The notes below the pieces were generated by a model. That model had not been told where the DNA came from. It saw only the letters and a program-made list of their open reading frames with translations, and did not search any database. Positions 8,329-17,774 of a stretch of DNA of 64,000 bases are shown here, piece by piece. Source of the stretch: an uncultured Selenomonadaceae bacterium (GTDB lineage: Bacteria; Bacillota; Negativicutes; Selenomonadales; Selenomonadaceae); contig CAJOHN010000003.1 of the NCBI GenBank assembly GCA_905234235.1, positions 1 to 64,000 on the forward strand, in the 5' to 3' direction. Positions within the stretch are counted from its first letter, which is position 1. The number at the start of each line of letters is the position of its first letter. The position numbers and the translations under genes were made by a program.

Positions 8329-9941
8329 GAGTTCAAGACATTTCGGCGAACGATTTGCCCTGGAAAATAGAATATAATGCCGAGCGGTGCACAATGTGCG
8401 GAAGTTGCGTCGCGTCATGCACTTTCAAGGCGATAAAAGTTGATGTTCAGCGTAAATCAATGACTTTTTCGCAGGAAAATCAGCCCGAACCCGTTCATAT
8501 TCAAAAATCAATCCCCGTAATCAAACAAATTGCCGAAATTAACAATGCGTGCAGAGGTTGCGGCATGTGCGAGCGAGTTTGCCCGAATAATGCGATTCGA
8601 GCGGTGAGAAATCCCGATAATCGGAGAAATTTACTTTTTAATCGCCCGATTAAGCGCGGAGGACGCACAAATTTAAATGCGCAACGAACTTTGGACAAAA
8701 TTATCGTCGGAAGAATTTCTCAGATGACAGATCCGTCATTAGACGCGCAAAGACATACTTTTGACATCAGATCGCCTTTAGGACGAATTTTATCGCCAAA
8801 AGAACTTCCATTTGCAATTTCGGACGGAAAATTGGTTGCAAACAAAAAAATTCCGCCCGTTCGCTGGATTTATCCGCTAATTTTCTCTGATATGTCAATC
8901 GGAGCACTTTCAACGCGTGCTTGGGAGGCTGTAGCACTTGCGGCGGCATATTTGAACGAAAAATGCGGTTTACCCGTGCGAATGAGTTCTGGAGAAGGCG
9001 GAATGCCAGTTCCGCTCATGGAATCGGAGTATTTAAAGTATTTTATAATCCAAATTGCGTCGGGACACTTCGGTTGGAACAGAATTATTAAATCAATGCC
9101 GAAAATGAAGGTAGATCCCGCAGGAATTTTAATAAAAATCGGTCAAGGCGCAAAACCGGGCGACGGAGGCTTACTTCAGGCAGAAAAAGTTGCTCCACAC
9201 GTTCAAGCGATACGCGGAGTGCCGAAAGCGACATTATCATCGCCGCCGAATCATCAAGGGCTGTATTCAATCGAAGAATCGGTTCAAAAAATGCATTTGT
9301 CATTAAATGCGGCCTTTGGATTCAGAATCCCCGTTGCAATTAAATGCGCGGCGTCTTCAACGTCAGTTTCGGTTTATAACAATCTTTTACGCGATCCGTA
9401 CAAAATTTGCGGCGGATTTTTCATTGACGGCATACAAGGCGGCACGGGAGCGGCGAATGAGATTTCTTTAGACCACACAGGGCATCCAATCGTGTCAAAA
9501 ATTCGAGATTGCTATTTGGCGGCTGTTGAACAGGGTTCTCAAGGGCAAATTCCGCTTTACGGCGGCGGAGGTATCGGTTTAACGGGAAATGCGGCGGCTG
9601 ATGCGTTCAAAATGATTTGTTTAGGGGCTAACGGCGTTTTTTGCGGAAAAATTTTAATTCAGTTGCTCGGTTGCGTCGGAAATGAGCAAGGAAGGTGCAA
9701 TGCGTGCAATACGGGCAAGTGTCCGACGGGAATTTGCACTCAAAATCCGCGTTTAGTTAAAAGATTGGACGTTGATAGGGGCGCACAGCGAATTGTTGAC
9801 TATGTTTTGGCTTTCGACGCAGAATTTCGCAAGTTAATGGCTCCGATTGGCAATAGTTCGTTGCCGGTGGGCAGAAGTGACGCTTTAGTATCGACTGACA
9901 AGGCGATTGCGGAAAAATTAGGTATTCAATACGTTTGTTGA
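8316..9941 (+). CDS. Glutamate synthase FMN-binding subunit with two [4Fe-4S] motifs
   Basis: A 541-residue protein with a ferredoxin-like start (CTMCGSCVASC, CRGCGMCERVCP) followed by the FMN-binding TIM barrel of glutamate synthase. Seen in the barrel: MSSGEGGMPVPL, KIGQGAKPGDGGLL, IRGVPKATLSSPPNHQGLYS, DGIQGGTGAA, YGGGGIGLTGNAAADAFKM, and the Cys cluster CNACNTGKCPTGIC. This subunit reduces the 2-iminoglutarate formed from 2-oxoglutarate and ammonia. It is the stand-alone central domain found in archaeal-type glutamate synthases. The start overlaps the amidotransferase gene by 13 bases, with GGAGGTGA upstream. Confidence 0.9.
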   Translation: METIRVQDISANDLPWKIEYNAERCTMCGSCVASCTFKAIKVDVQRKSMTFSQENQPEPVHIQKSIPVIKQIAEINNACRGCGMCERVCPNNAIRAVRNPDNRRNLLFNRPIKRGGRTNLNAQRTLDKIIVGRISQMTDPSLDAQRHTFDIRSPLGRILSPKELPFAISDGKLVANKKIPPVRWIYPLIFSDMSIGALSTRAWEAVALAAAYLNEKCGLPVRMSSGEGGMPVPLMESEYLKYFIIQIASGHFGWNRIIKSMPKMKVDPAGILIKIGQGAKPGDGGLLQAEKVAPHVQAIRGVPKATLSSPPNHQGLYSIEESVQKMHLSLNAAFGFRIPVAIKCAASSTSVSVYNNLLRDPYKICGGFFIDGIQGGTGAANEISLDHTGHPIVSKIRDCYLAAVEQGSQGQIPLYGGGGIGLTGNAAADAFKMICLGANGVFCGKILIQLLGCVGNEQGRCNACNTGKCPTGICTQNPRLVKRLDVDRGAQRIVDYVLAFDAEFRKLMAPIGNSSLPVGRSDALVSTDKAIAEKLGIQYVC

Positions 9942-9951
9942 GGAGATTTTT

Positions 9952-12276
9952 ATGTTAAAAATAGCAACGACGAGAAATCATGAGCGAATGTCGACGCAAG
10001 ATCTTTTATTGATGATAGAATCGGCAGTACGCGACGGAGAAACGGATTTTGACATTTCTGCGAGCGGTCAGCACAATATTGGCGGCGCAGTTTGGAATTT
10101 GGAAGGAAAAACTTTAAAATTTCACATTACGAACGCGGGACAGCGAGTTGGGTCGATGTGTTTGCCGAATACGGAAATTATTGTCGAAGGATCGACTTCT
10201 GCGGACGTTGGCTGGCTGAATGCGGGCGGAATCATCACTGTAAAGGGCGATGCGGGCGATACGGCGGGACATTGCTCATCAGGCGGCAAAATTTATATCG
10301 GCGGGCGTGCAGGAACGCGAACAGGCTCTTTAATGAAACATGATCCGCTTTATGAGGAACCGGAGCTTTGGATTTTAAAAAATGTGGGAAGTTTTTCGTT
10401 TGAATTTATGGGCGGCGGTCGAGCGGTGATTTGCGGCGTCGATTGCGAAAATTTTTCGTCTGTAACGGGCGAAAGACCTTGCGTAGGCATGGTAAGCGGC
10501 GTAGTTTATGTTCGCGGGCAAATTTCCGACTTTCCCGAAGATATTTTATGTTTGGAACTTGATTCTGACGATATTTCGTTTTTAAAGGGCGGAATGAATC
10601 ATTTTTTGAACGCGATAGAAAAATCTGAGTTAATTGCCGAACTTTCGGACTGGAAAGAGTGGAAAAAACTTCGTCCGCTGACATTTGAGGAGAAAAAACC
10701 TCCGATTGTCCATAACATTGCCGATTTCAGGAAAAAAGATTGGATTAAGGGCGGAATTTTCCACAACGTGGCGACAGATGATTTTATCGTGTTGAATACG
10801 GTCAATCGCGGGCTTTATCGTCTGCGCGTGCCGAGTTGGGATAATGAAAAATTTTCTGCGCCGTGCCAGTTCATGTGTCCGACAGGTATTCCGACGCAAA
10901 AACGGCTAAATTTACTGCGTCAAGGTAAAATCGACGAGGCATTGAAACTTATTTTGAAATATACGCCGTTTCCCAGTTCGATTTGCGGAACTTTATGCCC
11001 AAATCCTTGCATGGAAGGTTGCACGCGCGGAAAAATCGACGAATCAATACAAATCGGCGCGTTGGGACTTGAATCGGCTCGCGTCGAGGTTGAGCCGCCG
11101 AAAATTTTAACCGGTAAGCGCGTCGGGATAATCGGAGGCGGCGTTGCGGGCTTGAGTGCGGCTTGGCAACTCGTTTTAATGGGGCATTCGGTCACAGTTT
11201 TTGATGATGCGGCGCAGATAGGTGGAAAATTGGCGCAAGTGATACCTCATTCGAGAATTTCGCCCGAATTGATAAAATCTGAAGTGAATCGCGTAGAAAA
11301 ACTCGGCGTGACGTTCAAAAGTAATTGCAAAGTTGATTTTGAGATGTTCAAAGCGATTTGCGAGGAGTTTGACGCGGTTTTGGTTGCGACGGGCGGAAAT
11401 AAGGCGCGATATTTTAATTGGGAAGGCGCGGAGAAGTTAATTCACGGCATAGAGTTTTTGAAATCGATAAATCGTGGCGAAGAAGTTCAAATCGGGAAAA
11501 ATATCGTGGTAATCGGCGGCGGAAATTCCGGCATGGACGTTGCGACGAGTGCATACGAGCAAGGCGCGGAAAAAGTTATCGTTGTGGACGTGATGAAGCC
11601 CGCCGCGTTTGAAAAAGAGATAAGACGGCTGAAAAATTTTGGCGGCGAGATAATTTATCCGTTTATGACGAAAAAAATCACCGACGAAGGAATTTTTTCC
11701 GACGACGGCAGATTTATAGCGGCGGATATGGTAATTGTGTCGATAGGCGAGGCACCTGTACTGAATTTCTTGCCTGAAGTAAAAAAATTTCGCGATTGGT
11801 TGGTTACGGACGATAAAAAAATGATTTTGCCCAAAGTTTTTGCGGCAGGCGACGTAATTAAGCCCGGCAGATTGACAGACGCGATAGGTGACGCTCGAAT
11901 TACTGCGATAGCGATTGATAAATATCTGCGCGGCGAAAAAATTTCTTTGCCGGCAAAAAAAATTCGCGTTCCCGACGAAAATTTATCCAAAAAATATTTC
12001 GAGAAGTGTCATCACTGCGATTTACCCGACCCTATGCATGAACATTTACGTTGCGTGAGTTGCGGCACGTGTCGCGATTGCAAAATGTGCTTAAATTCCT
12101 GTCCCGAAAAAGCTATCAGCCGCATTGAGCATGACGACGGCTCTTGGGAATACATTTCCGACGAAAATAAATGCATTGGTTGCGGAATCTGCGCGGGCGT
12201 GTGTCCTTGCGGCGTCTGGAACCTCAGCGACAATCCCGAAGAAATTCACATGTACAGAACCTACACCGCCAGTTAA
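9952..12276 (+). CDS. GXGXG domain fused to GltD-like NAD(P)H oxidoreductase
   Basis: A 774-residue fusion. Residues about 1-240 are the GXGXG beta-helix normally found at the end of GltB (GWLNAGGIITVKGDAGD, GGKIYIGGRAGTRTGS). Residues about 300-680 are a GltD-type flavoprotein with the Cys cluster CQFMCPTGIPT...CGTLCPNPCMEGC, an FAD motif GIIGGGVAGLSAAW, a pyridine-nucleotide motif VVIGGGNSGMDVA and the closing FAD motif AAGDVIKPGRLTDAIGDA. The C-terminus adds two ferredoxin motifs (CGTCRDCKMCLNSCP, CIGCGICAGVCPCG). It should pass electrons from NAD(P)H to the FMN subunit. The three proteins together equal GltBD. The GXGXG-GltD fusion differs from the classical split and is the notable point here. 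Confidence 0.9.
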   Translation: MLKIATTRNHERMSTQDLLLMIESAVRDGETDFDISASGQHNIGGAVWNLEGKTLKFHITNAGQRVGSMCLPNTEIIVEGSTSADVGWLNAGGIITVKGDAGDTAGHCSSGGKIYIGGRAGTRTGSLMKHDPLYEEPELWILKNVGSFSFEFMGGGRAVICGVDCENFSSVTGERPCVGMVSGVVYVRGQISDFPEDILCLELDSDDISFLKGGMNHFLNAIEKSELIAELSDWKEWKKLRPLTFEEKKPPIVHNIADFRKKDWIKGGIFHNVATDDFIVLNTVNRGLYRLRVPSWDNEKFSAPCQFMCPTGIPTQKRLNLLRQGKIDEALKLILKYTPFPSSICGTLCPNPCMEGCTRGKIDESIQIGALGLESARVEVEPPKILTGKRVGIIGGGVAGLSAAWQLVLMGHSVTVFDDAAQIGGKLAQVIPHSRISPELIKSEVNRVEKLGVTFKSNCKVDFEMFKAICEEFDAVLVATGGNKARYFNWEGAEKLIHGIEFLKSINRGEEVQIGKNIVVIGGGNSGMDVATSAYEQGAEKVIVVDVMKPAAFEKEIRRLKNFGGEIIYPFMTKKITDEGIFSDDGRFIAADMVIVSIGEAPVLNFLPEVKKFRDWLVTDDKKMILPKVFAAGDVIKPGRLTDAIGDARITAIAIDKYLRGEKISLPAKKIRVPDENLSKKYFEKCHHCDLPDPMHEHLRCVSCGTCRDCKMCLNSCPEKAISRIEHDDGSWEYISDENKCIGCGICAGVCPCGVWNLSDNPEEIHMYRTYTAS

Positions 12277-12438
12277 GGTGCGTTTTGAACAAACACTTAC
12301 TCCCCTTTTGTTGGCATGACGAGGCAAGCTTGCTAAAATCGCAGGCAGAGCTTTTCAATATAGGATGTTGCTTGTTTAACAGATGTACAATGTCACAGGT
12401 CGGAAGTCTTTTCAATGTCAACCAGAGGGGGATTTTTT

Positions 12439-13791
12439 ATGGTTATGCCGTCAACAGCAATCGACAGCGAACTGCACGGATTTTTATTCAGCACCGACGA
12501 GATGCGCGAAACTCTCAGCGACCGCGCTTGGGTTCAGAAGTGGTTGGATACCGAAGCCGCACTCGCTAAAGCTCAAGGCGAACTCGGTGTTATTCCGAAA
12601 GAAAAAGCCGACATCATCAACGAATACGCCAAAGCCGAACTCCTCGACGCAAAAGCTATCGGCGAATTCTTCAAAAGCTCGATAACGATTGTGCCGCTCC
12701 TTAAAGAGTTCAAAAAAATTCTTCCCGAAAACGCTGGCGAATACGTTCATTGGGGCGCGACCAGTCAAGACATCGTCGACACGGGAATTATCCTCCTTCA
12801 ACGCGACGCTTACAAAATTATTTTGCGCGACATGAAAGCTTGCCTCAAAGCTTGCTTAAAATTGGCAAAAAAATATCGTTCGGTGCCTCAAGCGGGCAGA
12901 ACTCACGTCGTGCACGCGATTCCGATAACTTTCGGCTACAAAGCGGCGGTTTGGGCTGATGAACTCGGTCGCGACATCGAACGCCTCGAAGCAATGGCTC
13001 CGCGTGTTTTTGTCGGTGAAATGGCGGGCGCAGTCGGAACTTTGGCATCTCAACCGGAAAAAGGTCTCGAAACTCAAAAGCGCATGTTTGAAATTCTCGG
13101 TTTGGGCGTCCCGACAATCGCTTGGCACGTCGCAAGAGATTCGCAAGCCGAATTCGTCAGCACTTTGGCAATCTGCGCGGGAACTTTGGGCAGAATCAAC
13201 CACGAAATTTTTACATTGCAGCGTTCGGAGATTTTGGAACTCGAAGAACCGTTCTTCATGGGTAAAATCGGTTCCTCGACCATGCCTCAGAAACGCAATC
13301 CTGCCGTTTTGGAAAATGTGCTCGCAGTTCTTCGAAACGTCCGCAGTATCGCACCGGCAATCGTCGAAAGCATGATTAGCGAAAACGAACGCGACTGGGG
13401 TTGTTTCCTCAGCGAGTGGGAAGCTATTCCTCGCGCATGTCATCTTATGGCGGCGGGCTTGGCGAAGTCAAAACACATTTTGGAGAACTTAATCGTCTAC
13501 GAAAAGCACATGGAGCGCAATTTGGACTTGCAAAAGGGTTTAATCGTCTCGGAAAACGTAATGATGCATTTGGCGACGAAACTCGGACGCATGACGGCTC
13601 ACGAAGTGGTTTACAAGGCGGCAATGGAGTCTTACGAGAAAGAAATTCCGCTTAAATCCGTTTTGATGAAGACTCCGGAAGTTACGGCGGCGTTTACGGA
13701 AGAAGAAGTCGATTTCATGGTTGATCCGCACAATTACGTTGGACTTGCGCCGATTTTCGCTGACAGAGTCATCGAGAAATACGACAAATAA
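12439..13791 (+). CDS. Fumarase/aspartase-superfamily lyase (PurB/PcaB-like)
   Basis: A 450-residue member of the superfamily that splits C-N or C-O bonds and usually releases fumarate. Seen: HWGATSQDIVDTG, AGRTHVVHAIPITFGYK, and the signature GSSTMPQKRNP at about residue 285. GATSQDI with MPQKRNP is closer to the PcaB-like branch than to housekeeping PurB, so adenylosuccinate lyase is possible but not certain. An ATG frame opens earlier, but GAGGGGG ends 7 bases before the ATG at 12439, which is therefore the start. It stands just upstream of an anion transporter, which suggests a dicarboxylate-forming catabolic pair. The 161 bases before it show no clear promoter. Confidence 0.8.
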   Translation: MVMPSTAIDSELHGFLFSTDEMRETLSDRAWVQKWLDTEAALAKAQGELGVIPKEKADIINEYAKAELLDAKAIGEFFKSSITIVPLLKEFKKILPENAGEYVHWGATSQDIVDTGIILLQRDAYKIILRDMKACLKACLKLAKKYRSVPQAGRTHVVHAIPITFGYKAAVWADELGRDIERLEAMAPRVFVGEMAGAVGTLASQPEKGLETQKRMFEILGLGVPTIAWHVARDSQAEFVSTLAICAGTLGRINHEIFTLQRSEILELEEPFFMGKIGSSTMPQKRNPAVLENVLAVLRNVRSIAPAIVESMISENERDWGCFLSEWEAIPRACHLMAAGLAKSKHILENLIVYEKHMERNLDLQKGLIVSENVMMHLATKLGRMTAHEVVYKAAMESYEKEIPLKSVLMKTPEVTAAFTEEEVDFMVDPHNYVGLAPIFADRVIEKYDK

Positions 13792-13814
13792 AAAAATCCC
13801 TGACACAAATTTTT

Positions 13815-13844
13815 AGCCGGGCAGTTTGACCTGCTCGGCTTTTT
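13815..13844 (+). terminator. Hairpin with T-run between lyase and transporter
   Basis: AGCCGGGCAG (13815-13824) pairs with CTGCTCGGCT (13831-13840) across a 6-base loop with one G-T wobble, and TTTTT follows. It has the form of an intrinsic terminator, but the transporter start lies only 18 bases later. It may set a lower level for the second gene rather than end the unit. Confidence 0.6.
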
Positions 13845-13861
13845 CTAAGGAGGGAAAACTT

Positions 13862-15274
13862 ATGGACGCCAACAAAAAGAAAAGATTCGCCGCCGTCGTG
13901 ATTTTTGGGTTGATTTTGTGGTTTTGCCCGCATATCGAAGAGATAACGGACGTTGCATGGCATTTATTCGCGATTTTCGCGGCGACGATTCTCGGATTTA
14001 TTCTTCAACCCATGCCGATTGGCGCGGTTGCATTTTTGGGCGTAACTATGGCGGCATTAACGGGTGTCGTCACCGTCGGCGTTGCAATTTCCGGCTACGG
14101 CAACTCTACAATCTGGTTAATCATCTGCGCGTTTCTTTTGGCACGTGCATTCATCAAAAGCGGTCTCGGTCGGCGCATTTCATTTTTAATTATCAAAGCT
14201 ATCGGAAAATCTTCGTTGACGCTCGGCTACGCGATAACCCTCGCCGATTTTGTCATGAGTCCCGCGACGCCTTCAAGTACTGCCCGCGCAGGCGGCATTA
14301 TCTATCCGATTATCAGAAGTCTTTCGACGGCACTCGGCTCGGAACCCGGCGCGACGGCTCGGAAATTCGGCGCGTACATCATGCAGATTGAATATCAGGC
14401 GAACGCGATAACTTGCGGCATGTTCATGACGGCAATGGCAGGCAACCCTATGGCTGTGGAACTCGCGGCGAAGGCAATCGGCGTTGAAATAACTTGGAGC
14501 TCATGGGCAATGGCGGCTATCGTTCCCGGCTTAATCTCGCTGGCTGTCATGCCGATTCTGATTTACAAACTCTTCACTCCGGAAATTCACGAAATGCCTC
14601 ACGCAAAGAACATGGCGATTGAAGAACTCGAAAAAATGGGCGCGATGAGTTACGCGGAAAAAGTTGTAGCTTTCGTATTCGTCGGAGCGTTGGCACTTTG
14701 GGGCACGTCGGAACTAACTCACATGAACGCGACGGGCGTCGGCATGTTGGCGGTTACTGTTCTGATAATTTCGGGCGTTCTGACTTGGCAAGACGTTTTG
14801 CAGGAAAAAGGCGCATGGGACACGATGTTTTGGATGGGCTCGTTGATAGCGTTGGCAAGCGCGTTGGCTAAGTCGGGCTTCATCAAAACTGTTTCGGGCT
14901 TGGCAGGCGCGGCAATTCAATCGGCAGGATTTTCTTGGCTGACGGCGTTTATGATTCTGATTTTGATTTATGTTTACTCGCATTACGCCTTCGCAAGCGT
15001 CTCGGCACATATCAGCGCAATGTACGCGGCATTTTTATCCGTTTCGGTCGTCGTAGGAACTCCGCCGCTTTTGGCAGCGATAGCTTTTGCGGCTCTGTCC
15101 AACATTATGATTCCGCTTACTCACTACGGCGGCGGCGCGGCTCCGATTCTTTACGGCGCGGGCTTCGTCACTCAAGGCAAGTGGTGGCAACTCGGTTTCA
15201 TCATGGTTACTGTCAACTTGGTCATCTGGCTCGGCATTGGTAGCCTCTGGTGGAAAGTTATCGGTCTCTGGTAA
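13862..15274 (+). CDS. DASS-family anion:Na+ symporter or antiporter
   Basis: A 470-residue polytopic membrane protein of the divalent anion:sodium symporter family (SLC13/CitT-like). Seen: a short charged start (MDANKKKR), about a dozen hydrophobic segments, an SPATPSSTARAGG element close to the family's first SNT-type hairpin, and GAAPILYGAGFVTQGKWW in the second half. AAGGAGGG ends 8 bases before the ATG. These carriers move di- or tricarboxylates such as succinate, citrate or tartrate; the substrate cannot be read from the sequence. Being next to a fumarate-forming lyase suggests import of a dicarboxylate or exchange for fumarate or succinate. Confidence 0.85.
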   Translation: MDANKKKRFAAVVIFGLILWFCPHIEEITDVAWHLFAIFAATILGFILQPMPIGAVAFLGVTMAALTGVVTVGVAISGYGNSTIWLIICAFLLARAFIKSGLGRRISFLIIKAIGKSSLTLGYAITLADFVMSPATPSSTARAGGIIYPIIRSLSTALGSEPGATARKFGAYIMQIEYQANAITCGMFMTAMAGNPMAVELAAKAIGVEITWSSWAMAAIVPGLISLAVMPILIYKLFTPEIHEMPHAKNMAIEELEKMGAMSYAEKVVAFVFVGALALWGTSELTHMNATGVGMLAVTVLIISGVLTWQDVLQEKGAWDTMFWMGSLIALASALAKSGFIKTVSGLAGAAIQSAGFSWLTAFMILILIYVYSHYAFASVSAHISAMYAAFLSVSVVVGTPPLLAAIAFAALSNIMIPLTHYGGGAAPILYGAGFVTQGKWWQLGFIMVTVNLVIWLGIGSLWWKVIGLW

Positions 15275-15285
15275 ACAAACAGCAA

Positions 15286-15930
15286 TTATTTTTTAGCCGT
15301 CGCAAAATTAACAGCAACCATAAAAATCATCGACAGAACAACGAGCAATATTGCCTGCTGAAAAGCTAAGTCATAATCGTTGGCTTGAACCGCCGCATAA
15401 ATCGCCGTCGACATGGTTTGAGTTTCGCCGGGTATGTTACCGGCAAACATCATCGTCGCACCAAATTCTCCCATCGTTCGCGTGAATGCCAAAACCGTCC
15501 CCGCCAATATTCCAAAACGAGCGTTGGGCAACATTATCTGCCAAAAGATTTTTGTTTCACTGACGCCGAGAGTCCGCGCCGCGTCGATTATGTTTCGGTC
15601 TAATTGTTCAAAGGCTCCGCGAGTCGTCCGATACATCAGCGGCAACGATACCACTACCGCCGCGATTACTGCCGCTTGCCACGTGAATACTAAGCTTACG
15701 TCGAATTGCAATAGAAATTTCCCGATGGTACTGCGCTTGCCGAAAATCAGTAACAAAAAAAATCCGACGACGGTCGGCGGTAAAATCATTGGCAACGTTA
15801 ATATCGCGTCGGCTATTCCTTTGAAGCGGCGCAAATTTATGACTGCGCGGGCAAAAAATATTCCAAGAAAAAATGTTACGGCAGTCGCCGCGATAGAAGT
15901 TTTCAACGTTATGACAAGCGGGCTGTCCAT
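15286..15930 (-). CDS. modB: Molybdate ABC transporter permease ModB
   Basis: A 214-residue inner-membrane permease with five or so hydrophobic segments. Seen: LTLPMILPPTVVGFFLL near residue 45, typical of ModB, and the cytoplasmic EAA loop AARTLGVSETKIFWQIMLP, followed by TRTMGEFGATMMFAGN. It forms the channel of the ModABC importer. It is the last gene of modABC, 4 bases after modC with GAGG upstream of the ATG. It ends 11 bases from the convergent DASS gene, leaving no room for a separate terminator. Confidence 0.95.
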   Translation of the reverse strand: MDSPLVITLKTSIAATAVTFFLGIFFARAVINLRRFKGIADAILTLPMILPPTVVGFFLLLIFGKRSTIGKFLLQFDVSLVFTWQAAVIAAVVVSLPLMYRTTRGAFEQLDRNIIDAARTLGVSETKIFWQIMLPNARFGILAGTVLAFTRTMGEFGATMMFAGNIPGETQTMSTAIYAAVQANDYDLAFQQAILLVVLSMIFMVAVNFATAKK

Positions 15931-15934
15931 TTCC

Positions 15935-16963
15935 TCAACCTCTCAAAAAAATAATTTTATCGGCGAGCAGACATAAAAAAACTTCGCCGTTCTTGTCACG
16001 AAAGTTTTTATCGACTTGCCAACGGAGCGGCAAAGCATTTTCTGCGGCGCGAACGGTTACGGTAAAATTCAGCGGCTCTTCGACAACGCCGATTATCTCG
16101 AACGGAAAAATATTTTCTCCCGCCTCCGAACACGATTCCAAAGCGTGGGCATGTATCCCGATGAATTTCAAATCGTCGGGGATTTTTTTTGCGCTTAACG
16201 TCAGTTGCCAATCCTCAGCAAAAATTTTATCGTCGGAGATTTTTTTCGCGGCGGATATGTTTTGGCAACCGGTTAAAAGTGCGGCGGCTTTTGTCGGTGG
16301 GCGTTGGAAAATTTCGTGCTTAGTTCCGAGAGCCTCAATTTTGCCCGCGTTTATGACTGAAACCCTGTCCGCCAATCGAAACACTTCCGCCCTGTCATGC
16401 GAAACTAAAATTGCCGCGCCGTAAATTTTTAAGACTTCATTAAGCTCCCGCTCAAGTTGCCACTTCAAATGGCTGTCGAGTGCGCTGAACGGTTCATCTA
16501 AAAGCAAAAGCTCCGCGTGCGACGCTAAAACCCTCGCAAAGGCAACGCGTTGAGCTTGTCCGCCGCTGAGTTCATGCGGATAAGAATTCTCTAAGCCGTC
16601 AAGTTTGAACCGCGCCAGATTTTCCTTGAGCTTGAAGAGTTTTTCATCACGCGTTCCGATTGCCGCGAACAAAATATTTTCTGCAACGGTCATGTTCGGG
16701 AAGAGCGCATAATTTTGGAACAGATAACCCACGCGGCGAACTTGAGGCGGCAAATTTATTTTCTTCGCGCTGTCAAAGAGCGTGCGCCCATTTAAAGTAA
16801 TTCTGCCCTCGTCAGGCTTTTCAATACCGGCGATAATTTTCAACGTCATTGACTTGCCCGAACCCGACGCCCCTAAAAGCGCAAAAATTTCGTCCCGGAC
16901 GCTGAATTCAACTTCCAGAACGAAATCGCGCAAATTTTTTCTTATGTAAACGTCAAGTTTCAT
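15935..16963 (-). CDS. modC: Molybdate ABC transporter ATP-binding protein ModC
   Basis: A 342-residue ABC ATPase. Seen: Walker A GASGSGKSMT, Q-loop LFQNYALFPNMTV, signature LSGGQAQRVAFARVLA, Walker B LLLLDEPFSALD and switch histidine LVSHDRAEV. The last 120 or so residues form a regulatory TOBE/MOP-like region, as in ModC proteins that sense molybdate. It powers molybdate import with ModA and ModB. Its ATG overlaps the modA stop by 4 bases, so the two are translationally coupled. Confidence 0.95.
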   Translation of the reverse strand: MKLDVYIRKNLRDFVLEVEFSVRDEIFALLGASGSGKSMTLKIIAGIEKPDEGRITLNGRTLFDSAKKINLPPQVRRVGYLFQNYALFPNMTVAENILFAAIGTRDEKLFKLKENLARFKLDGLENSYPHELSGGQAQRVAFARVLASHAELLLLDEPFSALDSHLKWQLERELNEVLKIYGAAILVSHDRAEVFRLADRVSVINAGKIEALGTKHEIFQRPPTKAAALLTGCQNISAAKKISDDKIFAEDWQLTLSAKKIPDDLKFIGIHAHALESCSEAGENIFPFEIIGVVEEPLNFTVTVRAAENALPLRWQVDKNFRDKNGEVFLCLLADKIIFLRG

Positions 16964-17748
16964 TCGACGACCGCAAAGCCATATTTCTCAAAAACTTTTT
17001 TGGCATCGGCACTGCTCGTGAAGTCCAAGAATTTTTTTGCGGCGTCAACATTTTGACTGCTTTTTACCACAGCGGCGGGATAGATAACGGGTTTGTGAGT
17101 GTCCGCCGACGCAACGGCTATGACTTTTACTTTATCGGAAACAGCCGCGTCGGTGGCGTAGACGATACCGCAATCAGCCTCGCCCGTCTCAACCCACGAA
17201 AGCACTTGCCGAACGTCGGAGCCGTAAACAGCTTTGGCTTTGACGGCGTCCAAAATTCCAAGCTTAGTCAGAATTTCCTCGCTGTACTGACCGACGGGCA
17301 CGCCTTTAGGTTCGCCGAGTGCAACGTGAACGACATCCGCGCCGGTGATGTCTTCAAAAGTTTTAATTTCCTTCGCGCTGTCATTGGGAACGATTAGGAC
17401 AACTTCATTGCGGAGTAAATCTTTCCGAGTCCCTTCGACGAGTTCGCCTTTCTCTTCGAGAAGATTCATTTGCTTTTGCGCGGCGGAGAAAAATAAATCG
17501 GTCTTGCCGCCGTTTTCAATCGCCTGTTCAAGCGCGCCGCTCGACCCGAAGTTAAAAACAAGCTTAACGTCGGGATTGTCCTTTTCATAGATGGTTGCGA
17601 GTTCCTTCATTGCGTCGGTTAAGCTTGCCGCCGCCGATACGTGCAACTCGACGGGCTCAGCGGATTTTTTTTCGACTTCACCGCCGCCGCCACCGCAACC
17701 CGTCATCAGCAAAGTCGCCGCGCAGAGACCAACAAAAAATTTCTTCAT
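16960..17748 (-). CDS. modA: Molybdate-binding lipoprotein ModA
   Basis: A 262-residue substrate-binding protein. Seen: a lipoprotein signal peptide with lipobox LMTGC (Cys18) and a glycine-rich linker, then VSAAASLTDAMKELA, NFGSSGALEQAIENG, EPKGVPVGQYSEEIL and GSDVRQVLSWVETGEADCGIVY, all characteristic of ModA. It captures molybdate (or tungstate) outside the cytoplasmic membrane. The ribosome site AGGAGG is about 7 bases from the ATG. It is the first gene of modABC and is divergent from the nitrate reductase genes, whose product needs molybdenum. Confidence 0.95.
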   Translation of the reverse strand: MKKFFVGLCAATLLMTGCGGGGGEVEKKSAEPVELHVSAAASLTDAMKELATIYEKDNPDVKLVFNFGSSGALEQAIENGGKTDLFFSAAQKQMNLLEEKGELVEGTRKDLLRNEVVLIVPNDSAKEIKTFEDITGADVVHVALGEPKGVPVGQYSEEILTKLGILDAVKAKAVYGSDVRQVLSWVETGEADCGIVYATDAAVSDKVKVIAVASADTHKPVIYPAAVVKSSQNVDAAKKFLDFTSSADAKKVFEKYGFAVVE

Positions 17749-17774
17749 GATACAATGTCCTCCTTTTCAAATTA

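Noticed and set aside
12277-12438. Promoter for the lyase gene
   Set aside because: Some TTGC and TATA-like words occur, but none at 16-18 base spacing.
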